Positions 1-11,087 of a stretch of DNA of 64,000 bases are shown in pieces. The position numbers were made by a program, and so were the translations under genes. The notes under the pieces were generated by a model. That model made no database searches and was not told the DNA's origin. It was given only the letters and a program-made list of their open reading frames with translations. The stretch is from Diaporthe sp. PMI_573 (taxonomy: Eukaryota > Ascomycota > Sordariomycetes > Diaporthales > Diaporthaceae). Where the stretch lies: NCBI GenBank assembly GCA_021399435.1, contig JAJTUP010000002.1, forward strand, positions 3,286,001-3,350,000, read 5' to 3'. Within the stretch, counting starts at the first letter, position 1. Every line of letters begins with the position of its first letter.

Positions 1-1623
1 TGGAGGCAGACCCGGCGACTGATGGAGGCAGAGGCGCTAATGGCGGTTTGAATATGTTTTGGTGCTTCTTTAGCACGCAGTAGTCCCTGAGACCCTTGGA
101 TTACCGCTCGATGCCAAAGCCTGGAACGTGCTCCATTCCGTTGGGAAGCCCGGATGCTGTGGGTTTTCAATACCGATCTCGAAGAATTGTTAAGCTCCAG
201 CCATCTCGACCCATCCAAATCAAGTTAAATGAAAACCTGAGGGAGTTGTGCCGGCTCGTCGAGTCTCATGTTTCTTTATCCTTGTCTAACTGGCTGCCAT
301 TGACCTCGCAGATCGGAACCTTCCTCGGCGGAGGACATCCCGCAGATCGCCCAGGGCCGGGTGGGTTCAGATAACGACATCACAATACCACCAGCGCATC
401 ATAAGATCAATAGGAGCAGAGCGGGGCCGGTTGTGCGGGATCAAGTTGCATTTGACATTCGACATGGGACGGACAACACTCACTATAGAGTCTCAAACGC
501 GAAGATCGAGCGGGTCGTGCTCGGGCACGGTGCATGCTCACGAGTCAAGCACTTTCTGTGGTGAACTTTTGGGCAATCATGCTTTGGGACGTGGCCGACC
601 ACCGAGAGCGGACGACAGGACGATTCCCGCCGGATTTCACAATAATGGCCGGAAATGGCGGTAGGAGAATAGAAAGAAGTAGGCATTGGTTTTTGTTGCA
701 GATATCCCATGCCGGCAAACTCACCAGCTTTGTCATGACCTCGAAGCTCAACTTGAAATATTGACCTGTCATCGACTGTGCCCTGAGGTCCATAATCCTG
801 CTCTGATCCTCGATCAGCATGCGAGAACGCGGCGCAACTGGCCCATGTCCCATACAGATCCCGGGCCATGACACTCGACACAGTATTTCCTATGAGGCTA
901 TTCTGAAGCCTTGGTGCGTCTGCTCTGACTCCATTATCCTCAGTTCCCATTGCGTGGGCCTCGAGCGGACCTCCTACCCTCCTAGTCGATTCAGGAGCAC
1001 GTTTCCATTTCGAGGGCGCTACGCGAAAGATTGCGTGTCGTGCAGCAGAGACTCGCCCCGCCCTGGTCAATGGAATGCTGAGCGCGAACCAATTATTCTC
1101 TGGCAGGTATCGCAGAGCCAAAGAAATATGCAGAAAAAAATGAAGAAAAAAGGAAAAGAAATTATGGCACCGAGATCTGTCGAGAAAAGTGGCGAGTAGC
1201 ATGCATGCGTATCAAGGGTCGGATACAGTAAACAAGGCTTGCTCGGGTGGCTGCCAACTTACACGACCACGGCATGTGCGTAGTAAACCCCCTGGCAGTG
1301 GTGACGGCTCAACCTGGGACGGCCAATGGGAAAGCCTTCTAGGGGATAATCTGTGACAAAAAATAACACGGTACTACACACGCAAAAGCGATCGCCAATA
1401 CGGCGTAAATACAGGTACCCATATCGTGTGACATAATCTCTATGGGGGTAGCCTTCCATGGGACAACCTCTTATAGGGTGACCTATGGGGTCATTGGGCA
1501 GGAGGCAAGTGAGCCGCAGGGGCTCTATAACGACGTTACGAACTTTCTAGGTATATGGCTGTGTTATAAGTAATAGTATACGCGATTGCTTTCCTCTCCA
1601 TGACGCTCTTCAGCCACACTAGC
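1..1623. other. No firm gene; weak exon-like stretch on the minus strand
   Basis: No recognisable family is encoded here. On the minus strand the stretch from about 874 down to 725 reads as an exon-like segment (it contains MLIEDQSRIMDLRAQSM) and runs into a GTGAGT donor. I could not find an upstream exon with a start codon or a sensible downstream exon. A 239-codon open frame on the same strand (1202-483) is of biased composition, matches nothing I know, and may be chance. The part nearest 1623 is the 3' flank of the FAD oxidase gene. Confidence 0.3.
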
Positions 1624-3450
1624 TCATGATTCCAAAGTGTCCTCCCCTCTCAATTCATTTTCCGACTCCATTTGCAGCCTCCCCTGACATTTGAAATCCT
1701 CACTGCTGACACTCTCCTCCTTGAAGCCTACACACTTCCAGCAGTCGAGCAGCGAATCTGGGTCGTACTTGTTCTTAATCTCCAGCAAGCGGTCGTAATT
1801 GGTGCCCCAGTACGATTTCTGCCAGTCTTTCGTGAACATGCTTGACTCGTGAACGTACGCTCCTCCTCCAGGGCCAATGACTTCTTCAGCCAACTCTGAC
1901 GACTTTGTCAAGTTGATCACGGCCTGAAGGCGCTCCTCGTACGTGCTGTTCCAGGTCATCGTGGCACGGCCTCCGTAGATCCACAGGGAGGAGTACCACA
2001 CAGGATTAGTGGAAGTGTTCGTATCGTAACCGGCCTCGCTTCCTTCAACCAAGAAGGGCATGTCTGCTGGGATATAAGCGCTTGTAGGACTGATTCCGAA
2101 CTGGACCAGGTCTCTGGCATAACCCATGATAGCATCAATGCCGTCCTCAGTTTCGAACATGGCCTGAGGCCAGAGGCGACCGCCCAGAATCTGAATGGAT
2201 CCGACGGGCCGTGCAGCGGGCTTTATATACTTTTGCCATGCTTCGTTCCAAGATGGCAGGACTTCGACCACACTCGTACCACCGTTTGACAATATGAAGT
2301 CACTCGCTACCTTCATGCTGTTTTTGGCTGCGGCTCCTCCATCGCTCAGGTTCGCAATGTCCGGCATCGGGTTCACGTGGGTCAGATATGTCCCGGCCGC
2401 GTGGCCACCCCAGCCTCGACGCCCGAAAGACAACCCGTTCTGAGCCTGGAGAGTGACCCACTCCAGAGCGGTCTCTTGCGATATATTCGAGGGGAGTGTC
2501 ATGTCAGCAACAGCGACCGGCAAGACAGGCTCGACACGATGCGTGGCATCGAGGACCACTCCAAAAGTCCCGCCACCGCCGCCCCTCAAAGCCCAAAACA
2601 GATCCGTGTTCTGACAAGCATTTGCTTTCCGGAGAATCCCATCCGGGGTCACAATGGTGAATTGCACCACTCGATCAATACCTAAACCGTAGACAGGCGA
2701 TAAAACACTGTGTCCTGCACCAAGTATCCAGCCTCCAGACACCGAAACGGTAGGTGAGGATCCAACGAGCAGAGTTGAATTGTGCTCCGTCGCGAAGGCC
2801 GTGGCATCGTCGCTGCTGACCCCGGTTCCGATGGTGAGAGCTGTGCCATAGACGTGATCGGTATCTTCCGCGTCGCATCCATCGGGTGTGAACGACTCAT
2901 GGTAAGTCATACTCTGCAGATTATGTACCCAGAGAGTAAGCGAATTCTTTCGACTGTTGCGTGTCATGTAGTCGTGGCCGGTGTTCTTTATTGAGAGAGG
3001 AAACCTGTACCGACGAGCCCAGTCGAACGCAGCAATGATGTCCGTCTCATCCTGCACTTCGAGGATATAGGATCCCACGTTGCCTTGGTTACAGGAGCTG
3101 CTCGAGGTCGGTAATGAAGCCGGGCTGACAGTGTTGTCCAGCAAGCATTGGTCATCCGAGAATGAGAGACAAGCGTCGTTTTGCGAGTTCATCGTCACCC
3201 CAGCCTCCCCCGCACGAAATGAAGGTGAGGTATAGTTTTCGCGAATTTGGGAGCATGATGCTTCGTCCACGATGTTGGGAACTCCATTGTATTTGCTGAA
3301 GCATGCCAAGGCAAGGGGGGCCTGGTGCTGCAGTCGCCCATTCAAGGACATGTTGAAAGCTGCCCATGGGTCCGGGACAGTAAACTCGCCTCTAGGTTTT
3401 AGCAACAATAGCACTGCTGCGGACCAATCAAAATTGCTGTTGCCCAACAT
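1624..3450 (-). CDS. FAD-linked oxidase, berberine bridge enzyme-like (BBE)
   Basis: The 608-codon frame carries a PCMH-type FAD-binding domain (about residues 125-300) and a C-terminal BBE motif (NYDRLLEIKNKYDP near residue 560). The family oxidises alcohols, sugars or alkaloid-like substrates using covalently bound FAD. His159 in KNTGHDY is the expected histidyl-FAD attachment residue. The second segment reads SGGWILGAGHS with no cysteine, so linkage is probably single, as in many fungal members. The start used is the ATG at 3450, but the N-terminus is odd. Fungal relatives usually have a signal peptide and a Cys-rich CxCxPGDxCWP segment before 'W..FN..L.GRL'. Here the upstream part reads KPRGEFTVPDPWAAFN, with no convincing signal peptide. 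Either a short 5' exon was missed or the N-terminus is degraded. The rest is intact. In fungi such genes often sit in secondary-metabolite clusters, and the UstYa-type oxidase gene lies about 5.5 kb away. Confidence 0.88.
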   Translation of the reverse strand: MLGNSNFDWSAAVLLLLKPRGEFTVPDPWAAFNMSLNGRLQHQAPLALACFSKYNGVPNIVDEASCSQIRENYTSPSFRAGEAGVTMNSQNDACLSFSDDQCLLDNTVSPASLPTSSSSCNQGNVGSYILEVQDETDIIAAFDWARRYRFPLSIKNTGHDYMTRNSRKNSLTLWVHNLQSMTYHESFTPDGCDAEDTDHVYGTALTIGTGVSSDDATAFATEHNSTLLVGSSPTVSVSGGWILGAGHSVLSPVYGLGIDRVVQFTIVTPDGILRKANACQNTDLFWALRGGGGGTFGVVLDATHRVEPVLPVAVADMTLPSNISQETALEWVTLQAQNGLSFGRRGWGGHAAGTYLTHVNPMPDIANLSDGGAAAKNSMKVASDFILSNGGTSVVEVLPSWNEAWQKYIKPAARPVGSIQILGGRLWPQAMFETEDGIDAIMGYARDLVQFGISPTSAYIPADMPFLVEGSEAGYDTNTSTNPVWYSSLWIYGGRATMTWNSTYEERLQAVINLTKSSELAEEVIGPGGGAYVHESSMFTKDWQKSYWGTNYDRLLEIKNKYDPDSLLDCWKCVGFKEESVSSEDFKCQGRLQMESENELRGEDTLES

Positions 3451-5046
3451 GACATATAGCTGGTTTCACGACAGACTTTAGGGTGAAATAAAGCAAGAAT
3501 TGTCACTCCGCAGGAGATTAATATACCTAGATAATATTTAGCTGAGACGGAGAAACAAAGTGGGCAGTTACGAGGATTGGGTAATATGGACGGAAGCCTT
3601 ACTAAGACCCGAGAGGGTGAAGGTGGTGATGCGCTGGACCCTGGTTGCTGCCGGGCCAATAGTAATGCATTATGCATCTGATACACACCGGCATGGTGCG
3701 GAAAAGAGGGGTTGCTAACAATCTATGCCATATCACTGTTAACAAGAAGCCATTGGATTTATGACTGAATCTCAAAATGGTTATCATGAAATTTGCGGAT
3801 TGTAACTCTTCAAAACCACCACTTCTGGCTCTTGCGTGGTTACATGTAAGTATGACAAACAATTGATTGAACTTCAAGTGTTCACTGTGCGGGGCGGGGC
3901 GGAAGCATGTGCCCCGAAGGCCTAATTATATGATCCATGGCCGTGAAATTATGTAAATTGCCCCAGCCTGTGGATATATACATATTATAAGACTGTCTAT
4001 GTTTTCTAGGCTATATACTATAGATAATTATTATTTAAGCCTACTGTTATTAAGGTTATTTTTTTTAAAAAAAAATACTAGATGTTTAAACATTTACTGC
4101 TATATAAAGGGACTGCCTACATACTGCTTAAGAAGTATATATATATAGATTAAAAACGAAACCACTTAATATTCCTAGAATCATTGTCCTGCAGGGTGAC
4201 CATCCACATCTTGTAAGATAACCTCATGTGGAATTTCCTCTTTTCTCATTTGGTATAATCTCATGTGTCACGGTGTTCCGAGAGATAGTCACTGGCTTCT
4301 TGTGGGACAAGCTCCTTTGGAATAGTGTGTTTTGGAACGGCCTCCTCCCCCATCACATCACGTAAGACCTAGTTCTGAGGCCCACGATATTGATTATGTA
4401 TGTAGCCCACGGTTCCATTTCCGATTTTGCAGGCAACCATATCAACTCTCATTGAAAGACGGTTGTTGTAGTCTGATTGTGGCAAGCTGCCTAGCCTGCA
4501 TCAGACTGTACACAAAATATGCAATACACCAGTCACAAGGTACTTGAGCAAAGGTGAACAAGGCACGAGGTAATCGTTCTTGATCCATTGAGACGCTATT
4601 CAGTATAATGAGTTACGACACACGGGGTTGCGACGAGGAGCGGCGGGAGAAAGTTGTCGGTATGCTTGTGAATCAATAATTAGGCCAACAACGGTAGAAA
4701 CCTAAACAAATGAATCTTTTTTTTTTTTTAATTCTCAAAATCGCTTCACTCGTAGCCTTCAGCTTATGGAGTTTCTCAAAACCAAAGAAGCCAGGCACCA
4801 CAATGACTGCTACAAAAGCTCAAAATCCTATTGATTTGGAGGCATTTTATGACGAATACACAACTAATGAACTTGGTATCATACAACATAACACATAATC
4901 TTTTCCCAACGCTTTTAGAAACTCAACTCCAGTGATCAGACAACCTACTCATTGGCCCTGTCTCCAGAGTCCTCAATCTCCTCAGCGGCCTTGCTCTCTA
5001 GGCTTGGATCAGCTTTTGAACAAGTGATGTCTTTTTGGAATATCTA
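3451..5046. other. AT-rich intergenic region holding a degenerate repeat
   Basis: Between the BBE and BTB genes the sequence becomes strongly AT-rich, especially 3930-4180. It contains repeat copy A (separate entry) and homopolymer runs. A 62-codon AT-rich frame at 4710-4898 (plus strand, ending NELGIIQHNT) has no recognisable domain and is probably not a gene. On the minus strand, 4200-4330 gives protein-like stretches broken by TGA codons, consistent with decayed coding sequence. Confidence 0.6.
4016..4165 (-). repeat. Dispersed repeat, copy A (RIP-like degenerate)
   Basis: Read on the minus strand, this segment aligns with segments at 54449-54593 and 61563-61643. Shared landmarks are gtggtttcgtttttaatc, cttcttaagcagtatgtagg and, with copy B, aattatctatagta. 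In the 14 bases after 'ttttaat', copy A differs from copy C only by C-to-T and G-to-A changes, turning a CpG/CpA-containing stretch into alternating TA. That is the pattern left by repeat-induced point mutation. No coding capacity is visible, so it may be a transposon end, a solo LTR or a MITE. Confidence 0.75.
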
Positions 5047-7019
5047 CTAACCTTTGACCTCAGCCTCAGAATCAGTCCCCTTTGGAGAAGCGGCGAGGAC
5101 TGTCTGCTTGTACTCCGCAGCATTCTTCTTGCGATCCCCATCCACAGAAACACCAAAGCCCTCGTTGATGAAGTGCTTCAAGTCCTCAAAGAGCTCTCCG
5201 CTGAATGCTCCTGACCTTTTGGCCCGCACATACAGTTCCTTAACTACCGTGGTGGACAGCTGGGCAGGCGTGGCCAAGATGCTCTCGATCTCCTCGCGGT
5301 GTCCGAACCCGCACTTGGCGTGGCTGTCATCAACGGGCTCACCCTCTCTGAAGCGCAGACCAGGCTCCTGATGGCGCCTGATGCGCACGTCGCCGTACGC
5401 GTTGGCCAGCTGCACGGGACTGACGTTGATCCGCGTTGGCTCGGGAGGAGGCCACAGCTTGGCCTTGGTGAGACCCATGATAGCCGAGCCGAGCTGCAGC
5501 TGCTCGCAGTCCTCGTGAGCGGCGTCATCATCAGGGGCATGGCAGTACCGGATGTCCTCGTTAGGGTAGTACTGAGGGTTCAGGAGCTTCTGCACGGGCT
5601 CGCTCACGGCCTTGATGATGTTCTCTATCGCAGCCAGGCGCGTGGCGGCGATGATCTCGACCACGTCGTCGGATACGGGCTGATCACCCCAGGGCTTGCC
5701 CTCAGAATCCAGGAGCTGACCGTTCGCCCCGATGTGCGCGTTGTATGCACAGTTGGACAGAATCTTGGAGAACCACTCAGCCTGTCCAAGCAACCAGCCT
5801 GTTACCAGCGTCTTGTCCTCATCGACTGCGGCTCCAGGAATCGTGATTTGGCTTGGCAACCCAGCAATCCATCCCTTGATGAAGGGCACCAGGAGATGTA
5901 TCGCCTGGAATTTCTCTGCCACGAGGGCAACATCGTACAAGTTGCCGATGCTGGGGATGCTGGGGACATCGTGGAACTTGTAGTGGGCGATGGAGAAGAT
6001 CACGTCTAGGCCGTATGTCGGGTCGCTGGACTGGTATGCTTTGGTCGCCTGCGATGCAAGTTCCTCTTTCCAGACACGAGATACGCTCTCTAAGGTGCTG
6101 GAACGGACAGAGAAAACTGCGTTTGTGCCATCCGTTTCTTGGACTCTGATGTCAAGGTCGGCATCTTCATGATACAGCACCCTCTTGTCGGGCTCAGGCA
6201 ATGAAGACTCTGTTGGCTCGTCTATTGACGTAGGCACGGTTGAGTCGGGAGCTGATCCCTCTGTTATGTCTCCGCTGTTGTTTGCAATGCTTATTTCTTG
6301 GGCTTCTCCTAATGTAGCCGTTGGTCTTGTCGAAGCACCTGGGGTGTCGGGAGGCGTTGGAAGACTTTCCGAGTTCTCCAGTAGCTCACCAGATGACTTG
6401 CCCCCGGTTGCCAGCCTCTGAAGCGCTTCAGTGGATGAGGCGGCATGGGGCCGAGGGGGAGAAGAGCCCAAAGTGCGCTCTGCCTCTGCCGTGACTTCCG
6501 ATGTCTGTGTGGCAGCAGGTATGCTGCGTGAGGAATTGGTCTTCTTCAGCACCGGCTCAAGTGGCGGTGTCGTTGGTGACGTTGCGTCACCCTTTCCAGC
6601 GTCTGTAGACGACCTGAGTAACCAATGTCAGCATGTCTGATTTCTCCATCCATGCTGTAGTGAATCTTGATGTGAAATAGTGGGAGGTACCCAAGGGAAG
6701 AGACCCGCACTGGGATTGTCGGAAATGGCGGGTTGCTAGACAAGGGCAAAGAAGCGCGTCTTCTGCGCTGCACCTCGTAAGGCATGGGTGGATCGCGGCC
6801 CAACTCTCCTTGAAAGTCATGGGTGGAAGGGCGAGACTTCATGAGGCGGCGACGGCTTGGTAAAGCGCCAAGCTTGACGTCTGCTAAAGACAAGGGCTCA
6901 CTACATCTGTATGAGAATGCTTGCTCCGCTGGAACGTAGGGCACGTCTCCGAGACGTCTCGTGGCAATGCCAAAGACTGCAGAGGTCCACGACCATGACA
7001 GAAAAGCGATGAGAGCCAT
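5047..7019 (-). CDS. BTB/POZ-domain protein, two exons
   Basis: The model has exons 7019-6691 and 6613-5047 (631 aa) and removes a 77-nt intron with a CTGAC branch point and CTCAG acceptor. The long second frame has no ATG of its own near its 5' end (the first 'M' would be GTG), and this join supplies an ATG at 7019 in phase. The N-terminal ~250 residues are low-complexity and rich in Ser, Pro, Thr and Glu. Residues about 255-370 look like a fungal BTB/POZ fold (DLDIRVQETDG, then FSVRSSTLESVSRVWKEEL, then a helical part). BTB domains mediate protein-protein interaction, often as adaptors for Cul3 ligases or in transcription. The C-terminal half has no domain I recognise. The fold call is moderate because no complete signature is present. 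The donor is GTACCT, which is not ideal. A weak TATA-like element (TTATTTATG on the minus strand) lies near 7171-7180. Confidence 0.68.
6614..6690 (-). other. Intron of the BTB gene
   Basis: This 77-nt intron runs from GTACCT to CTCAG, with a GCTGAC branch point 12 nt before the acceptor. Removing it fuses the 7019 frame to the long downstream frame. A cDNA would settle whether the first 109 residues really belong to this protein. Confidence 0.6.
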
Positions 7020-8926
7020 GTCAAGGCCAGTGTCTCTGTCTCAGTTCTACCATCAACTTTGTGGTGGAGCTGATCTATTTTGAGGGAGACATGACAGCTG
7101 AGCGTGGGAATTGGCGAGCTCCGCCGGTTGCATGTTGCCATTGGAGGATGAGTCTGGCATTCCGCACAGGCATAAATAAGGGGACTCGAGGAGAGCGACG
7201 ACAGGACAAGAAAATTGGAATTGAAAAAAGAAATACCCGAAGGCGGATGCGTACTTTTTGAAAGATCGAGTGAAGGAAAAGATCCCGGACTTTCGTCGCT
7301 CCTGTTTCTCGCGGACATTGTCACCTATGTCGGTGTTTCTTCTTTGCACCTGGGCCATCTTGTTGGTAGTAGGATGAGAAACCGGATCCCCTGGGAAAAC
7401 AACGTCAAGCGGTGGGCAAGAGAGTGAGCTCAGGAGACAGCCCTTTGCAAAGCGTGGAACGTAAGGAAGAGCTCAGTGATGTACACAAAGGAGGAACAGG
7501 CCGGACCGGGGCTGTCGAGTGAGATAGAACAAGAGGCATCACATTTATGTACTCTTCCAGTACAAAACACGCATCAGCTGATCCTCATGGCTAGCCGGCA
7601 CCTCTGGGGCAGGATTCTGGTAAGCTCGGATGCAGCAAAAGCACACATCGCGACATAGACAAGCATAGACGCGCCAAAACGTGCTCACCGCTCATAGGAC
7701 TAGCAGCCATCTGCAAGTCGTTGAGCCTCCATCGATCAAAGATAAAACCCCTGCTACGACAGGCAGGGTCCCCTGCAAAAACCTATCGAAAATCCCCACA
7801 TGGTGCAGGATCAAGGCGAATGGAAACACCAACCAGAAGGCCCACGGAAACTCACCGACAACTGATGTCCTCATGATCGCGCATCACCTTCTTTATCGAC
7901 AGCCGGAAGGGCTTGGTTCTCGAGGGACGCCTGCCGCCTTGACAGCCGGGTTGCAGCCTGCAACTTGCAGCCCCCCATCCACGCCTCGCCCGAATCGACA
8001 GCCATTGGGCCCTGCGACCAGACGGGGCTCGGCGGGGAAGGTGGGCCCCCACGTAAGATGCACGAGACGCATCAATACATATCTCTCCTTCCTTCGAGGC
8101 GAACTGGTGGGGCGGCGGGATGGGCTGCCAACGTCAACTTTCCTGGCTGCGGCGGCTATCAAGGCGTTGCAAAGGTTGGCACCTTGGCCTTGAATGGCTC
8201 CCGTGCGGAACGGTGATGAGATGGCAATCCCGTCGTGGTGGGTGGGCTGTGCCACTATTTGCGGTGACTCGGGGGCTCGAACTCAAAACATGACGCGAAC
8301 ACAAGACAAGCCGCCCTGGCGACGGGTGATGGCCCATGCTTCCGATGAAAGATCCATGGCACCCCAAGAGATCAATGCATGATATCAGCCACATCGGTAT
8401 CTCCGAGTGCCTCCTTCACCAGCAAAGGCATACACATACACGTTGGTTCCGAGAACGGCAATCAACACATAGGAGCTGGCACCAGAGGATGGGCTACTCC
8501 GGATGAATGCCCGAGCTCTGATCGACACTGCATGTGCGGGCAATCAAGATGCCCCACGGGTGAGTTGGAAGTGCTCGAATGCTACTGTATGGGTCCAACG
8601 ATATTGTGGGCTGGTCTCTGCTAGCCTGCCACCATCCCGCGAACCTCGTCTCCAGACCGCAGCTCCATCCTCGCCGCGCTGCTGTGCTGGTGACTCAACA
8701 TCGTATGAGAGGTTCTCTTAAACCCATCACATGACAGCCTTAATCCCGGGACGGCGCTGCCAGCGCTGCCAGCGACTGTTTCAAAACTCGAGGGTCCAGT
8801 TATTTCCCGTCTTTCGTCTCTCTCAGTCGTCAATTGGCAGCACCACGCGCACTCCATCAGCGACTTGTCCTGCGAGTGTTCAGCATCAACACCGAAACTG
8901 CAATACAAACCAGGCGGGCACAGGGG
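7020..8926. other. Intergenic: BTB promoter and 3' flank of the UstYa gene
   Basis: No gene is supported. A 170-codon plus-strand frame at 7681-8193 has no family resemblance and no introns, and overlaps equally long frames on the other strand. A short tandem of GCTGCCAGC units lies near 8756-8772. Confidence 0.5.
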
Positions 8927-9905
8927 TCACAAACCTTCGAGATAGCCAATGACCTGTGAGTAGTCTTTACACACTGCATCCCGGAAAGTTAGATCAATTT
9001 GTACACTACAGCAGCGCCGACCCGCGCCGACGCGGAAAGAAGAGCCCCATACCGTGCATGCCATTCCAACCCCCGTCCAGTGGGCCATTGTCTGGGCCAT
9101 CTGTGGGCAGGTGCGGCTCCATAGCCATATCTCCGTTGCACATGACTGCCTGACGAAGATAGTCGACGCAGTGCATGTAGTGCGTGAAATAGTCGTCAGG
9201 TAGGACCCCGGATATGTTGCCCGACAACGCAGAGAATATGCGGCCCATCATAAACTGGCCAATGGCGGACATCTGTCAGATTTCTGGGCCGCCGGAGAAT
9301 TGGGGACCAGGGATCGGGCTCACCAGGCAATGCAGCGAATGTGTCATGGTCGTCGTGTGGAAGACCTCGTCCGCCGAGCGTAGGGCGGCTCCAGCTGGCA
9401 TCATCGTGTTCCATCTTCCCAACAGCGCGTCCGAAAACCATTCCGATGCGTTGGGAGGCACGAATGATTCGTCTGCGTTCCACTTTACGATTCTCGCAGG
9501 GACTGTTCATTTAATAGGGTCAGACGCGGCCGCATCAACGTCAACGTGCGCGCATGCGGCGTGTAGTGTGTTTGTTTGAGAGGGGGAGGGTAACTAACAG
9601 TCTGGGCCCGCTCCCGTGTAGTCTCCCCCGATCTGCCTCCCTTCCAGTTGCTGTGGCCGACGCAGGAGCAGCATACTCAACATTGCGATGACGACGAGTA
9701 ACAGGGCTGTGTCCATCAGCCCTTTATATGCTCTCAAGGTCGACCATGTTGGCATTTGAGCCCCTCCCCGCCGCCTGGTAGGTCTCGCATCTGAATGCCA
9801 TTGTTTCTCGTGGCCCTCCTCGACATCTGTCTCGGACAGGAACTCCTCCTGGTAAGGGTCATCGGCGCTCCAGACCGTGTCGTATTGTTTCGTTTTGTTG
9901 TTCAT
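8927..9905 (-). CDS. UstYa-family (DUF3328) oxidase, four exons
   Basis: Exons are 9905-9599, 9502-9324, 9272-9053 and 8973-8927 (250 aa); introns are 96, 51 and 79 nt with GT..AG ends. The protein has a charged cytosolic N-terminus, one membrane segment (TALLLVVIAMLSMLLLRR, about residue 75), then a lumenal domain. UstYa proteins are copper-dependent oxidases that cyclise or chlorinate ribosomal peptides (ustiloxin, asperipin, phomopsin) and other metabolites. Both signature HxxHC motifs are present: HSLHC at the end of exon 2 and HYMHC in exon 3. The family's C-terminal 'HVC+DY' motif is recreated only by splicing (MHVCKDYSQVIGYLEGL). The GDYTGAGPDFP motif likewise spans the exon 1/2 junction. 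An upstream TTG lies in frame, but the ATG at 9905 is preferred. A TATATA element at 10061-10066 fits a promoter. No precursor peptide gene was found nearby, so its substrate is unknown. Confidence 0.92.
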
Positions 9906-11087
9906 TTCAAACCGTCGGGTAGGTAGGAACAAGCTACTGCGGAATGGCTATAATTCAACAAGAACAGGAAATGAATGACACAGACGATTCCTACCAGCCA
10001 GTGGTACAACAAAAGCAGGCGTCAGAGGGAAGGAAGAGCGAAAAAGTGCCAAGTCTGGGGTATATAGACAGACGTCCGAACTGATCTAGCGAGGCGGCCG
10101 AGACAGACATAGATGCACGCACTCTCGACTGACGACGACTGCGACGGCGCCAAACCCCTTCTCTAAGCGTACCCAAAACACAATCAGAGTGGGTTTCCCG
10201 AGAGGAGGCACCACCTGTAATCGTCTCAAGTGACTCGTACTGGGGCGGGAATCAGGTCGCTCCCTGTCCAAGAGCTCGCTGCAGGGCCAATGAGACGTGC
10301 AAGGTGGGCTGTCATGCCGCGCTAGGTTCCAGAAAGGCCTGTCCGAGACAACCCCTGGCCCGAACAAGAACGGATGAGGCCCAGGGAGCTGGCATCATAG
10401 CACCGCGCCATGTTTAAATACTTGGGTATGTTCTAGCATGCTTCATGATCTGCATACAACGGCACACATTGCCGAGCAGAGAGTTCATCGTCTCAACTTG
10501 GTCCATACTTGACACAAAGCTTGGCCCGGTCCTTTCTCCAGCCCTAAACTCTCGGTCTCGCTGCGACTGTGCCTCCTCCGGCCCAGCCAGGTTGGTCGTT
10601 GCGAGAAAACGGCCGTGTTGACTTTTAAGCTCGTGGCTCTTCGATCACACTGCAGCGACTCAATTTCAACGTGCATGACTGTGATGAAGCCCAGAAACAC
10701 CACGCCTAGGAGGGGAGACTATGAAACGTCAGGGTAATACTACGGAGGAGAAGCTCGGCATAGGCCGCAATGACTAGTGCTAGAGACAGTACCTAGACTG
10801 GGATGAGACGCCTCGGCCCGTAACGACTAGTAATGAACAAGTCTTCAGACATCTTCTTGACTGCCATCTCCCACAGCTCTTTGCAACATCATAAAAGTTT
10901 GTGATGAAGTCATCTGCCTGACCTGAGTGACACATTAGAGAGATCTATGCTATGTTGGACCCAAGAAAATGAATGACGAAAGGCACGGTGTGCCGTCTCT
11001 TCGCCGCGAATTCGCAATAGATATCACTTGTGCCTGGAGGGAAGACATCGGGAGCTCTGGTTCCAAGGTCGAAGAGAGTAGCCGATG
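9906..11087. other. Intergenic: UstYa promoter and chitinase 3' flank
   Basis: No gene is seen. It holds the probable UstYa promoter (next entry) and the 3' flank of the chitinase gene. Open frames here are short and lie on both strands. Confidence 0.5.
10060..10068 (-). promoter_or_regulatory. TATA-like element upstream of the UstYa gene
   Basis: A TATATA core lies on the minus strand about 155 bp upstream of the chosen ATG, at a spacing usual for fungal promoters. This rests on sequence pattern only. Confidence 0.4.

Noticed and set aside
483..1202. 239-codon minus-strand frame
   Set aside because: Unusual composition, no domain, no splice support; equally open overlapping frames exist.
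4710..4898. 62-codon AT-rich plus-strand frame
   Set aside because: Low-complexity start after a T-run in RIP-like AT-rich DNA; no domain or splice features.
5299..6009. 236-codon plus-strand frame
   Set aside because: Antisense to the BTB gene, with no domain; explained by that gene's codon pattern.
7681..8193. 170-codon plus-strand frame
   Set aside because: No family, no signal peptide, no introns; overlapped by minus-strand frames of similar length.
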